Under the pieces are notes generated by a model. That model saw nothing but the letters and a program-made list of their open reading frames with translations, was not told the origin of the DNA and made no database searches. From an uncultured SAR86 cluster bacterium (lineage in GTDB: Bacteria > Pseudomonadota > Gammaproteobacteria > Magnimaribacterales > AG-339-G14), in contig CABZJI010000003.1 of the NCBI GenBank assembly GCA_902526045.1, positions 62,001 to 126,000 on the forward strand: a DNA stretch of 64,000 nt, read 5' to 3'. The translations under genes were made by a program, and so were the position numbers. Positions 55,609 to 64,000 of this stretch are shown piece after piece (the first letter of the stretch is position 1; each line of letters starts with the position of its first letter).

Positions 55609-56565
55609 ATGAAAATTATATTTCCTATTTTAATTCTAATTCTTTATTCCTGCGGTGGCGGCGGTGGCTCTTCAATGGGCTCAAACTCTTATGGAACATC
55701 GAATTCAAACTCAAGTTCATCTTCAAGTTCAAGCTCTTCAACCAGCCAAACTTCCTCGACTGCTTTGAGTGTTAGCGTTATGAGTGTTACAACAGGAGGA
55801 GATTCGGGGGGTGACTACGGTGGATCTTACGGTTCTTCCAGTTCATCATCTGATTCGATCTCTGTTATTCAGATTGAAAATGCAGATCAAGAACTTAATA
55901 TGGGTGGTAATGCAACTTCAAGTAAAAAAACTGTGTACGCATACTCTGAAGATTTTGATGATTACGCGACATATGAAGGGACGTCTTGGCCAAGAGTTAG
56001 ATTTTCGGAATCTCTTATCCAAACCAGCGCATCCGTAACTGCAAATGTTTCTAAACTTCCATCTAAGACTTCAGATGGAATAACAAGCACTGATGTAATT
56101 GGAATTAATTACAGACCAGCTTATCAATGCATGGTGGATATGACTGATTCAGAAGCTGGATGTTCAGATGATAATTGGAGATTGTTTTTATCCGACGGAA
56201 AAGTAGACCTAAAAGATGTTGATTCATTGCCTGAAGTTGATCAGACTTTTGTCGTTACAGTTCAGAGTACTGCAAGCGGAAACAAATATTATATTGATGG
56301 AGTTGAAGCAGACAATATCACTCTTGAAAAAGGCAAAACTTATGCATTTAGCCTTGGTGATGCTTATTCTAGCCATCCTATGAGATTATCTATTTCTCAA
56401 GATGGTATTCATTCATCAAAACCAGAGTTTATAAAAGGTGTGCAATCTTCTACTTCAAATAAAACCATTCTATTCACAGTTCCACAAAATGCCCCTGCGA
56501 AGCTTTACTATTTTTGTTACATACATTCTGGAATGGCAAACGAAGCAGAAATAACTATCAATTAA
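55609..56565 (+). CDS. Ser/Gly-rich lipoprotein with C-terminal cupredoxin-like domain
   Basis: A 318-residue lipoprotein: signal MKIIFPILILILYSC with the lipobox Cys at 15, a low-complexity Gly/Ser linker at residues 16-82 with a run of 10 Ser, a middle domain of unknown fold with one possible disulfide (CMVDM, AGCSDD), and a C-terminal domain at about 215-318 with His 256 (SSHPMRL), Cys 303, His 306 and Met 309 (FCYIHSGM), the type 1 copper pattern H...C-x2-H-x2-M. Copper binding is inferred from these four residues. A strong GAGGAG ribosome site precedes the start; the DUF4149 gene follows 3 bases later. Confidence 0.75.
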   Translation: MKIIFPILILILYSCGGGGGSSMGSNSYGTSNSNSSSSSSSSSSTSQTSSTALSVSVMSVTTGGDSGGDYGGSYGSSSSSSDSISVIQIENADQELNMGGNATSSKKTVYAYSEDFDDYATYEGTSWPRVRFSESLIQTSASVTANVSKLPSKTSDGITSTDVIGINYRPAYQCMVDMTDSEAGCSDDNWRLFLSDGKVDLKDVDSLPEVDQTFVVTVQSTASGNKYYIDGVEADNITLEKGKTYAFSLGDAYSSHPMRLSISQDGIHSSKPEFIKGVQSSTSNKTILFTVPQNAPAKLYYFCYIHSGMANEAEITIN

Positions 56566-56568
56566 ATC

Positions 56569-56952
56569 ATGTCTTCCCTTGGTGTTATATCTGGAATCAT
56601 ATCGGGCATGATTTTGTTTCAAACATCTGTGGTTGCTCCAATTGTCTTTACAATTTTGGATGCTGAAAGTGCGTCGAAATTCTTAAGAAAAATATTTCCA
56701 AGATTTTTTCTGATAATTCTTTTGTTTGGTGTTCTATGTCTTTCTATATCTCTGTTCTTAAAAGATACTCAGGGCATTGTAGTTTCATCTGTAACTATTA
56801 CATCGATGTCCATATCCTATTTGGTTGTTCCTGCTACAAATAAAGCTAGAGATGATAAAAGATCAAATACCTTTAGAAGACTTCATACACTTACAGTGGT
56901 GTTAACACTAATTACTTTGTTGGCTAATTTGAGTTGGCTGTTGCCTATTTAA
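56569..56952 (+). CDS. DUF4149-like integral membrane protein
   Basis: A 127-residue protein with four hydrophobic segments: ISGIISGMILFQTSVVAPIVF with the FQTSVVAPIVFTILD motif, then an amphipathic FLRKIFPRFF, then three further helices, ending TVVLTLITLLANLSWLL. This resembles the DUF4149/TMEM205-like family. Role unknown. It starts 3 bases after the cupredoxin-like lipoprotein stop, so the two are likely coexpressed. Confidence 0.72.
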   Translation: MSSLGVISGIISGMILFQTSVVAPIVFTILDAESASKFLRKIFPRFFLIILLFGVLCLSISLFLKDTQGIVVSSVTITSMSISYLVVPATNKARDDKRSNTFRRLHTLTVVLTLITLLANLSWLLPI

Positions 56953-57263
56953 AGCTCTACAGAATCTATCAATTCTTTCAATTCACCGCTTTGATACATT
57001 TCCATCATGATATCACTGCCGCCAACTAATTCTCCATTTACAAATAATTGAGGAAAAGTTGGCCATTCAGATACAGATGGAAGCTCTTGCCTTATCTCAG
57101 GATTGTTTAAAATATCGACAAAAGAGAATTCTTTCCCACATGCCATAAGAATTTGGGTTGCTCTCTGCGAGAACCCACACTGCGGTTTGTCAGGAGAACC
57201 TTTCATGTATATCAAGATTTTATTTTCAGAAATCTGATTATTTATTTTTTCAATCGTATTCAC
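56949..57263 (-). CDS. grxD: Monothiol glutaredoxin GrxD
   Basis: A 104-residue protein with KGSPDKPQCGFSQRA, the CGFS active site, plus WPTFPQLFVNGELVGGSDIM. Such proteins bind a [2Fe-2S] cluster with glutathione and help deliver iron-sulfur clusters. It is the last gene of the minus-strand run from 60848 down. Confidence 0.96.
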   Translation of the reverse strand: MNTIEKINNQISENKILIYMKGSPDKPQCGFSQRATQILMACGKEFSFVDILNNPEIRQELPSVSEWPTFPQLFVNGELVGGSDIMMEMYQSGELKELIDSVEL

Positions 57264-57268
57264 ATTGA

Positions 57269-58000
57269 TTATTTTAACACTTCAAGATATCTCTGGGTCG
57301 TTTCTTTGATTCCATAGATCAAACAATCAGATATATATGCCTGTCCGATAGAAACTTCTTTTATTTCTCCACAATCTAGAAGATAAGGAAGATTCTCTAG
57401 GTTCAAATCATGGCCGGCGTTAAGATCCAAATTTAATTCATTTGCAAATTCTATAACAGACCTGTAAGTGTCTTTTGTTGATTGACTGTTAAAAAATGCT
57501 GCATATGGTCCTGTATAAAGTTCAACCCTATCCACCCCAATATCTTTGGCACGTTTTAACTGCTCAATATCTGGATCAATAAATATGCTCGACCTAATAT
57601 TAAGAGATTTTAATGTCTTAACAATTTTTTCTAATTCTGGATTTGGTTTGCTTAAATTAAATCCATGATCCGAAGTTTTTTGCATGGTATCGTCAGGAAC
57701 TAAAGTTGCCTGATCTGGCTGATAGAAGTTAATCAATTCCATATAACCAGGATAATCTTCATTTGACTGCTCAAAGGGATTTCCTTCAATATTAAATTCA
57801 ATATTGTTTGGTATGATCTTCTTAATTTCAGCTACGTCGTTTGGTGTTATATGTCTAAGATCAGGTCTGGGGTGAACTGTTATTCCATGACAACCTGAAT
57901 CTATGATTTTATTTGTCATATCTACCAAGTTAGGAATATCTCCATCTCTGGCATTTCTTAGCCAGGCTATTTTGTTTACATTGATACTTAAATTTGTCAT
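57269..58000 (-). CDS. pdxJ: Pyridoxine 5'-phosphate synthase, PdxJ family
   Basis: A 243-residue TIM-barrel protein. LRNARDGDIPNL, HGITVHPRPDLRHIT, EFNIEGNP and NAGHDLNLENLPYLL are the PdxJ core, with His 45-type, Glu 72-type and His 193-type residues all present. The N-terminal motif reads NVNKIAWLRN in place of the NVDHVATLRN of most Proteobacteria, a form I recall from Bacteroidota. It makes PNP from amino-acetone phosphate and DXP. The start overlaps the upstream permease by 4 bases (ATGA). Confidence 0.9.
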   Translation of the reverse strand: MTNLSINVNKIAWLRNARDGDIPNLVDMTNKIIDSGCHGITVHPRPDLRHITPNDVAEIKKIIPNNIEFNIEGNPFEQSNEDYPGYMELINFYQPDQATLVPDDTMQKTSDHGFNLSKPNPELEKIVKTLKSLNIRSSIFIDPDIEQLKRAKDIGVDRVELYTGPYAAFFNSQSTKDTYRSVIEFANELNLDLNAGHDLNLENLPYLLDCGEIKEVSIGQAYISDCLIYGIKETTQRYLEVLK

Positions 58001-58761
58001 AAAAAAAGTGTTAAGGATCCATCATAAAATAGTTTGCAGCCTGCGAGCAAAGTACAAAAATATCCGATTTTATAAAACCAATCTTGTCCAATTTTATCAA
58101 CAAGATAAGCTCCAAAATAAACGCCAAGAGGAGCTAATGGCAGTAACAACAGCGAAGTATATATATTTTCAAAATTCATTTCGCCTAAATATGCATACGG
58201 AAAGATTTTAAATATATTGATTAATAAATAAAAAAGACCGGCCGTTGCAACGTACATAGTTCGATCTAACCTCATTGGAAGAAGATAAAAACTCAATGGC
58301 AACCCACCGGCATGAATTGAAAAACTAGTAAAGCCTGAAAGGCTTGGCCAAAAAAACGAAGAAAATTTAGATGGCTCCTTGGGTTTATCTGAATCTTTGC
58401 GTAAGTAATAATCCAAACAAAAAATGATAGCCATTAAACCAATGATAATTCTTATGTGATCATTGGTTAGATAACTAAATGTCAAAGTACCTATTAATAC
58501 TCCGATAAAAGCAAGCGGGATAATAAATTTTATAATTTCAAAATTCCATTTGAACCTATATCGCCAAACAGTGACGCAATCCATAAAGATCAAAGGTATC
58601 AGTAGAATTGCTACAGCCTGAAAAGGAGGTACAAAAAAGGACATAACGGGAATTGCTAAAAGAGAACCAAAAGATCCTGCACCGATGAATCCTCCTTTTC
58701 CCATTCCATGAAGGAAAACAGAAATGATTGCTACCACATAAAACAATGGATCCAGAATCAT
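57997..58761 (-). CDS. TauE/SafE-family membrane permease (TSUP)
   Basis: A 254-residue protein with about eight hydrophobic segments. The N-terminal GKGGFIGAGSFGSLLAIPVM and the repeated GGLPLSFYLLPMRLDRTMYVA near the middle match the TSUP family (sulfite/organosulfur exporters and others). Substrate unknown; sulfoacetate, sulfite or taurine-related anions are possible. Six bases separate it from the upstream hydrolase. Confidence 0.85.
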   Translation of the reverse strand: MILDPLFYVVAIISVFLHGMGKGGFIGAGSFGSLLAIPVMSFFVPPFQAVAILLIPLIFMDCVTVWRYRFKWNFEIIKFIIPLAFIGVLIGTLTFSYLTNDHIRIIIGLMAIIFCLDYYLRKDSDKPKEPSKFSSFFWPSLSGFTSFSIHAGGLPLSFYLLPMRLDRTMYVATAGLFYLLINIFKIFPYAYLGEMNFENIYTSLLLLPLAPLGVYFGAYLVDKIGQDWFYKIGYFCTLLAGCKLFYDGSLTLFL

Positions 58762-58767
58762 TTTCTT

Positions 58768-59970
58768 TTATATCAATTTATAGAGAATATCGGATAATTC
58801 GTTAGAAGATTGGTAAAGCTTCAAACCCTTATGAATTTTGTTATTAATATAAGAAAAACCAATTTTTTTATCTGTATCGCCATAAGCACAAGCACCGCCT
58901 ATACCTGCATGTCCAAAAGCAGTTTCAGATCTTCCTATTGGAGATAGTGGAGTATTAAGCAAATATCCCAGTCCAAATTTTATATCTCCAAAAAAAAGTA
59001 CTGTGTCCGGTCCAAAAGTATGTGGAGTTAAAGTTTGCTGAATGGATTCTTTTGACATTATTGTCTTACCATTTCTTGTTCCTCCATTAGATAAGATGCC
59101 ATAAAACTTTGCTAAAGCATTTGAATTACCGTGACCATTTCCAGCTGGAATTTCTGCTTTTCTCCAATCAGTAGAATTCATGTAATTCTGATCTTCGTTT
59201 GCTGCAGTGCTATCAAAAGCAATCATAAAGTCCCCTTTTTTATACCACCTCTTTATATTTTTTAGCGGTTGAGGAAGAAGTAACTCTGGGATCAAAGATA
59301 TGAAAATCTGAAATCCTCTCGAAGGTCCCATTGCATCAGAAATAGAAATTGTATCGGCACAATTTGGTAAATCTTCATCCTCTAAACCGATCTTGAAATT
59401 AAGATTTAGTGGATCAGCAATATTTTCCTTAAAGTAAGATCCTATGGTTTGACCTGTAACCCTTCTGAAAAGCTCGCCGTTTAAAAAACCGTAAGTCAAA
59501 GCATGGTATCCCTGACTAACACCAGGTTCATGAAATGGTTTCTGGTTTTCAAGAGCCTTTATGAAGGCTGACCAATCTTGCCATTGTGGATTTTCTAGTC
59601 TTTCCCTGAAACCAAACATTCCTGCTCTATGTGTTAAAAAATGTTTGATTAAGGTATTTTCTTTACCGTTGGTTCCGTACTCAGGCCAATATTTACTCAC
59701 CTTGTCATCCAATGATATCTTTCCTTGTTCAACTAAGTGCATCATGCAAGGAACAATAATTCCTTTAGTGACAGAGAAGACATTGCAAATGGTATCTTTG
59801 TCCCAAGGTATAGTTTTTTCTTTATCCTTAAATCCACCCCATAAATCCACTATCATTTCACCGTCTTTTTCAACGGCAAATGATGCCCCAGTTTCATAGC
59901 CTGAAACGAATAAAGAACGAAAATGATTCTCTAGTTCTTTAAAATCTGGATGACAGTATCCATTGATCAT
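58768..59970 (-). CDS. Beta-lactamase-fold serine hydrolase, second copy
   Basis: A 400-residue EstB-type protein: nucleophile SVTKGIIVPCMMHL (SxxK), Tyr in GVSQGYHALTYGFLNGE, and FGHAGIGGACAYGD close to the KTG position. It differs in details from the 47791 gene and is not a recent duplicate. Cytoplasmic (no signal). Its start overlaps the alpha/beta hydrolase stop by 4 bases. Confidence 0.87.
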   Translation of the reverse strand: MINGYCHPDFKELENHFRSLFVSGYETGASFAVEKDGEMIVDLWGGFKDKEKTIPWDKDTICNVFSVTKGIIVPCMMHLVEQGKISLDDKVSKYWPEYGTNGKENTLIKHFLTHRAGMFGFRERLENPQWQDWSAFIKALENQKPFHEPGVSQGYHALTYGFLNGELFRRVTGQTIGSYFKENIADPLNLNFKIGLEDEDLPNCADTISISDAMGPSRGFQIFISLIPELLLPQPLKNIKRWYKKGDFMIAFDSTAANEDQNYMNSTDWRKAEIPAGNGHGNSNALAKFYGILSNGGTRNGKTIMSKESIQQTLTPHTFGPDTVLFFGDIKFGLGYLLNTPLSPIGRSETAFGHAGIGGACAYGDTDKKIGFSYINNKIHKGLKLYQSSNELSDILYKLI

Positions 59971-60848
59971 GATGACAGAACTTTTTTTAAAGAATCAACA
60001 AATTCCTTTGGTTTATCTAAAAATAAATGGTGCATTGCCCCAGGTATCATGTGTAATCTATCCTCAGATAAACCACTCACATACATGAAATAATTTAATG
60101 TTTCTTGAGTCATAAGTTGACTCAGCTGTCCATAGATAAGAGAAAGTTTACATTTTAGATTGGTTAAATTCTCATGTTGATCTGTATACGAATAAGTTTT
60201 CATAATGGTCGGATCCGATTTCAATTTCCATCCTTCATTTGTTTCTCTATAGGAAGTCTCTGCAACATATTTCAGGACAAAATCCAGTTCGCAAGGTTGG
60301 GGAGGCATGAGCCTGAATCTTTCAATTGCATCTTCTTTAGTGGGAGATGCAACTCCCAATCTAACAGTTGGTCGACGAGAAGCCATTTCTTTAGCTTTTT
60401 CAGGAGGAAGAACGATGGTTGAATCAACGAGGATAATTTCATCGCAAAGGTCTTTGTATTTGTTACCAAAGATCATGGAAACATGACCTCCCATACTATG
60501 AGCCACTATGATCGGTTTATCTAATTTTAAATTTTCTATAATGTCTTTTACTTCATCAGCGTATGTATCTTGAGAGTAAACCTCCCTATGTTCACTATCT
60601 CCCATACCACTGAAATCCATGGCAACAACAAAATAATCATTAGCAAATTCTGGAATGACATGATCCCACCAGTGCGTATGAGCATTAAAGCCATGTAAAA
60701 ATAGAAGGCACTTTTTATCACTTGAACCCCAAGTCCTAACATTTATTTTTACTCCAGAAGAATCTACTGATAATTGTTCTGAAGGATATTCAATATTATT
60801 TATGAACCAATCTGGCGCTTGGCCAAGAGGATTTTTTCCAATTAACAT
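59967..60848 (-). CDS. Alpha/beta hydrolase
   Basis: A 293-residue hydrolase: LFLHGFNAHTHWWDHVI (oxyanion His-Gly), the nucleophile elbow VAHSMGGHVSMIFG, the acid around SLIYGQLSQLM and the His in IPGAMHHLFLDKP. Ester or lactone hydrolysis is likely; the substrate is unknown. It is the first gene of the overlapping unit hydrolase - hydrolase - permease - pdxJ. Confidence 0.88.
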   Translation of the reverse strand: MLIGKNPLGQAPDWFINNIEYPSEQLSVDSSGVKINVRTWGSSDKKCLLFLHGFNAHTHWWDHVIPEFANDYFVVAMDFSGMGDSEHREVYSQDTYADEVKDIIENLKLDKPIIVAHSMGGHVSMIFGNKYKDLCDEIILVDSTIVLPPEKAKEMASRRPTVRLGVASPTKEDAIERFRLMPPQPCELDFVLKYVAETSYRETNEGWKLKSDPTIMKTYSYTDQHENLTNLKCKLSLIYGQLSQLMTQETLNYFMYVSGLSEDRLHMIPGAMHHLFLDKPKEFVDSLKKVLSS

Positions 60849-60871
60849 GGCGCGATTATACGTAATATTGG

Positions 60872-61585
60872 TTATCTAAGTAAGGAATGAATATTACCTT
60901 GAAACTCTATTGACGGATTGATATTCACTCCGCCAGTAAGAGATTCTTCCAATACTTTTTCTAACATTCTAGAGGAACCGAATATTTCATAATTTAGTTC
61001 ATTGTCTATAACTATGTCGCCTGATAGAAGATCGGTATTTGGGAAAGTTATAAAATTGGCAATTAATTTGTTATTTTCACAGTTTATATTTGCTTCAACA
61101 GAAGTTTCATAAACTTCACCGAACAATTCCAAGTCATTGACCTGCGCATTAATTTTTCCTGAGGAAGAAATACATCTGTTTTTATCAAATCCTAACTTTA
61201 AATTTTCCGAAGAAAGAAGGATTTTCATAGGTAATTTTGATCCAAACTTATCACTATCAAATCTAAATTTTATGGAATTGAGACTAATCACCTCATTCAT
61301 AATTATCTCTGCTATTGAAATATCCCCTGTTAAATCAAGCCTTCCTCGATCTATTTTTATATTGAGTTTATTAAAACCAACAGAGGTATTAAGGTTCCCA
61401 ATTAAAGTATCGCCGTAAAATACTTCCTCAAATGTACCGCTCCAAATTGTTCCATTGATATTTCTATAAGAGATTTCTGGAAAAAGCTCATCAACCGTGG
61501 AGTAAGCAACCCTTAAGGGAAAAAATAAAAAAAGAAGTATAAAAAAAAGGAAAATTACTGAGATAAAAAAATATCTAAGACTCAT
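60872..61585 (-). CDS. gspN: Type II secretion system protein N
   Basis: A 237-residue inner-membrane protein with a single N-terminal hydrophobic helix (YFFISVIFLFFILLFLFF) and a periplasmic beta-rich domain. The segment SYRNINGTIWSGTFEEVFYG resembles the GspN family. The position right after gspM, with the start overlapping its stop (TAATG), supports the call. GspN is often the last gene of such operons. Confidence 0.82.
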   Translation of the reverse strand: MSLRYFFISVIFLFFILLFLFFPLRVAYSTVDELFPEISYRNINGTIWSGTFEEVFYGDTLIGNLNTSVGFNKLNIKIDRGRLDLTGDISIAEIIMNEVISLNSIKFRFDSDKFGSKLPMKILLSSENLKLGFDKNRCISSSGKINAQVNDLELFGEVYETSVEANINCENNKLIANFITFPNTDLLSGDIVIDNELNYEIFGSSRMLEKVLEESLTGGVNINPSIEFQGNIHSLLR

Positions 61586-62031
61586 TAGATTTTAGATAAA
61601 TTTAATTGAGCAGACACCCTTCCGCCTGAAGATTTAGTAAGGCTAGTTTTATCCATGGAAACCCGATCTTGGATAGAGAAAAGCCAGTCATAAAGTCTCA
61701 TGAAATCAGCATCATTTATCCAAACTATTATTGACTGATCGTCTATAACCTGGGTTCTATCGATGTTAATTTTAAAATCACCAGAAGTATTGGTTATCAA
61801 AGAGGATATAGAAACATTATCTTGATTAACAAACCCTGGGAAAAAGTTAATTTTGTTAATCAATCTTTCTTCTGTAAGTGTTTTATTTCTCTCAATTTCA
61901 AGATTATTTGCTGTCTTTTGAATAAAATTCAAAAAGAAACTAAGAAAAATCAGAATCAGTAATGATGACGTCAAAATAAATATTACTTGTTGTTGTCGAG
62001 TTAAGGAATTTAGATAGCTAAAAACTTTCAA
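61585..62031 (-). CDS. gspM: Type II secretion system protein M
   Basis: A 148-residue inner-membrane protein: hydrophobic QQVIFILTSSLLILIFLSFFL, then a ferredoxin-like periplasmic domain (IDRTQVIDDQSIIVWINDADFMRLYDWLFSIQ), as in GspM. The start is TTG at 62031 with AGGAG nine bases upstream, inside the gspL coding region. It binds GspL and the pseudopilus platform. Confidence 0.82.
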   Translation of the reverse strand: MKVFSYLNSLTRQQQVIFILTSSLLILIFLSFFLNFIQKTANNLEIERNKTLTEERLINKINFFPGFVNQDNVSISSLITNTSGDFKINIDRTQVIDDQSIIVWINDADFMRLYDWLFSIQDRVSMDKTSLTKSSGGRVSAQLNLSKI

Positions 62032-63136
62032 TTATGATTTCTCCTATAATGAAATTATTACTTCTATTAGATGTGCCTATTTGAGCGTAAATGCCCTCTC
62101 CTTCTAATTTAGCTATTATTCTTTCCAGATCGGCAAATGAATTTGCCTCAACTTCGAAAGCGGTTCTTTGTTGAGACAACACAAATGAATTTAAATTAGT
62201 TGAATTCAGTGAGGTAACAGCATTACTGACCGTAGAGATTAATTTCAGTTGGTCTTGATCATTATTCTGTCTCATCAATCGGTACTTAATTTCCTCAAAG
62301 TCAGTATCGTAATTCAAACTTGGAAATTTTTGGTTGAAAACTTGCTTCGACTTTTTTTGCGAGTTATCAATTTGAAAAGAATAGGACATAATTTCAATAA
62401 AGCTCAAACTAATAAAAAATATATAGATTGAAGCCAAAGCAATTAAAGGTTTTCTACTTTGCTTGAATAACTTAGCTATATCTAAACGTTTTTCATACTT
62501 TCCCTGCAAAAGATTAAAATATGAAAAGTCTATTGATCTAAAGCAGTAAATAATAAGATCTTCGTATGAGCTAAAGACTTTTGCTTGAATTTTTAAATCC
62601 ATATCAAGGGATATCTCTTCAACGCTAAAAACTTCCAATGGAGCATCTTTTAATTGGGCAAAAATACTTTCCTTACTAAAATTGAAAGTAGCCAAAGACA
62701 TCATCAATCTTATTTGGTTTCTCTTAGAGTGAACGTAAACAAAGTTTTCGAAGAAAATTAAAGTATTTACTTCAGAATCAAAACCATGAAATGGTGTTAA
62801 AAAATCAAGATTTTCTTGAAAAGCTAAATCTCTGACTGAATTGAGATATTCACTTGATGCAGCAAGAATTTCTTTTGTGTCTTTTGATTGAATCCACTCA
62901 TCTTCAAAATCATCTTCAATAAGCTCATCTTTTATCATAAAGGGAATAGCCTTTTTTAGCTGTGCATCAGATAAATCCGGAAGATTAAGATCAATGCTAT
63001 GGAACTCGTTAGACAGTAATATTCTTCCTGAAACTTTGTGATTTTCGGAATTAAACTTAACCGATTCAAAAGTATTATTATCTTGAAGAAAATAATAACT
63101 TTTATTTTGCTCAATAAGCTCTATCACCTTTTTCAT
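62018..63136 (-). CDS. gspL: Type II secretion system protein L
   Basis: A 372-residue protein with a cytoplasmic actin-like domain at about 1-225, a transmembrane helix (PLIALASIYIFFISLSF) at about 233, and a small periplasmic domain at 265-372. This is the GspL organisation; the cytoplasmic part recruits the GspE ATPase. Start: ATG 63136 shares an A with the gspK stop (TGATG); a GTG three bases upstream lies 8 bases after AGGA and could be used instead. It overlaps gspM by 14 bases. Confidence 0.83.
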   Translation of the reverse strand: MKKVIELIEQNKSYYFLQDNNTFESVKFNSENHKVSGRILLSNEFHSIDLNLPDLSDAQLKKAIPFMIKDELIEDDFEDEWIQSKDTKEILAASSEYLNSVRDLAFQENLDFLTPFHGFDSEVNTLIFFENFVYVHSKRNQIRLMMSLATFNFSKESIFAQLKDAPLEVFSVEEISLDMDLKIQAKVFSSYEDLIIYCFRSIDFSYFNLLQGKYEKRLDIAKLFKQSRKPLIALASIYIFFISLSFIEIMSYSFQIDNSQKKSKQVFNQKFPSLNYDTDFEEIKYRLMRQNNDQDQLKLISTVSNAVTSLNSTNLNSFVLSQQRTAFEVEANSFADLERIIAKLEGEGIYAQIGTSNRSNNFIIGEIIIESF

Positions 63137-64000
63137 CACAGATATTTTCCTATCTTTCTCATGTAAACTTTTGGCCCTGTCGAAGTTATTTCAATTTTTG
63201 AAATCAAATCATAAGTGTTAGATCCATTAGTAATTTCTACGTCTATCTCATAATAATTACTTTGAATTGATAACGATTCTCTAATGGAGCCTGATAAAGC
63301 CATCCCATCAAATTCAGGCATGTCAAAGAATTCCTTAGTTGATTTGAAGCCTCCAAAAGGTTTTGATAACAGCACATTTTGAGCTGAATAAAAATCTAAT
63401 TGATTTTCTGTTATAGCAATTATTAGATGAGGATATTTTGGAGACAAAGCATTTACATTGATGTTTAATTCTCTGGAAGGATGCACACATAGATAGGGTT
63501 TCAGTTGTTTGTATATCTCATCATTCATGCCATTAATGTTTCTAACTTCAGGCAGGTCAACAATCAATTGGTTTGTTGGTAGGTACGGATTCTTTTTGGC
63601 AGTGTAATTAACGTCTTCAGCTCCAAGAGTATCCTGCGGAGTGGAATTAGTGTCAATCCAATCAATCAATGAAGACACAATAATATCCATGTCGTATTCA
63701 GGAATCTCTAGGCTTATTCCAAGATTTTTTAATAGCTGTGAATTGATCCTACTTACTCTATCCTGAGTATTATTTATTTTCGAAACTAACGAATTAAGGT
63801 TGAAACAATTACTTTTATCGTAAAAATTTCCAAAAACTCGACCATTTTCTGTCTCAAAACTTAATGAGTTTTCAATTGATTCTGAGGCGCTGGCTAGGGC
63901 AATTTGAAGTCTATTTTGTTCAGGTTTTAAATATTCTTTACCAATCACTTCAAGACTTAATAAATCAAGATAAGCTTGAGAGAAAAAATTCTCGTAAATA
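63136..64000 (-). CDS. gspK: Type II secretion system protein K (minor pseudopilin), 3' part
   Basis: Partial gene: the frame is open to the window edge and upstream of the GTG 63948 it still encodes family-like sequence (YENFFSQAYLDLLSLEVIGKEY), so the real start and the prepilin signal lie outside. Visible parts: the SLIDWIDTNSTPQD segment, FNLNSLV, VDLPEVRNINGM and the helical tip, all consistent with GspK, the large pseudopilin that caps the type II secretion pseudopilus. Confidence 0.85.
   Translation of the reverse strand, partial: IYENFFSQAYLDLLSLEVIGKEYLKPEQNRLQIALASASESIENSLSFETENGRVFGNFYDKSNCFNLNSLVSKINNTQDRVSRINSQLLKNLGISLEIPEYDMDIIVSSLIDWIDTNSTPQDTLGAEDVNYTAKKNPYLPTNQLIVDLPEVRNINGMNDEIYKQLKPYLCVHPSRELNINVNALSPKYPHLIIAITENQLDFYSAQNVLLSKPFGGFKSTKEFFDMPEFDGMALSGSIRESLSIQSNYYEIDVEITNGSNTYDLISKIEITSTGPKVYMRKIGKYL

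Noticed and set aside
55690-55860. Possible tandem repeat or CRISPR-like array
   Set aside because: It is the Ser/Gly low-complexity coding part of the lipoprotein, with no regular repeat and spacer pattern.
1-64000. tRNA, rRNA, insertion sequence or prophage
   Set aside because: Intergenic regions are too short and no cloverleaf, transposase or integrase-like sequence is seen.

Overview
The window looks like a piece of chromosome from an AT-rich, streamlined marine gammaproteobacterium, most like the SAR86 group. The basis is a low GC content, almost no intergenic space (no gap longer than about 275 bases), three large TonB-dependent receptors with lipid/peptide-type hydrolases, and a gene order around rne/rluC/rpmF/fabG/acpP/fabF/mltG/tmk/holB that follows the enterobacterial order with members missing. 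The taxonomic call is inference. I see no rRNA, tRNA, CRISPR array, insertion sequence or prophage.

Layout. 1-1797: the 3' end of a sulfatase with a C-terminal membrane anchor, overlapped by a GST-like protein. 1854-8993: four paralogous secreted proteins, each an internally duplicated two-domain protein of unknown function, interspersed with an Anbu (ancestral proteasome-like) protease facing a circularly permuted ATP-grasp / alpha-E pair, and an enoyl-CoA hydratase/isomerase. 9017-12718: a ceramidase-like membrane protein, small lipoproteins and an SLC13-type transporter. 12699-18734: an apparent signalling island with a one-domain voltage-gated channel carrying a Ca-channel-like filter (TYDDW), a Slam/DUF560-like TPR + outer-membrane barrel, a CHASE2 adenylate/guanylate cyclase, a DUF481-like barrel and a K+ channel with a cyclic-nucleotide-binding domain.

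18823-32147: three TonB-dependent receptors, a lipoprotein carboxylesterase and an oligopeptidase B, plausibly a nutrient uptake and hydrolysis locus. 32133-35813: an FAD oxidoreductase that seems to start at a non-canonical ATA, an AGCS-type Na+/amino-acid symporter with an internal insertion of about 100 residues, a glutaredoxin and a membrane protein. 35803-41728 (minus strand): holB, tmk, mltG, fabF, acpP, fabG, rpmF, rluC. 42003-44060: RNase E without the zinc-link cysteines, preceded by a leader with three hairpins.

44062-54854: nudC, nhaB, dusA, a TerB-like protein, a beta-lactamase-fold hydrolase, mlaA, a metG split into catalytic and tRNA-binding polypeptides, a ferredoxin-NADP reductase-like flavoprotein, fabD (away from the fab cluster) and argG. 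55051-56952: a bacterioferritin-like protein behind a Fur-box-like sequence, a serine/glycine-rich lipoprotein with a cupredoxin-like tail, and a DUF4149 membrane protein. 56949-60848 (minus): grxD, pdxJ, a TauE/SafE permease, a second beta-lactamase-fold hydrolase and an alpha/beta hydrolase, tightly packed. 60872-64000 (minus): the end of a type II secretion operon, gspK (cut by the window edge), gspL, gspM and gspN.

All calls were made by eye from sequence and memory of the families. No database search was run.
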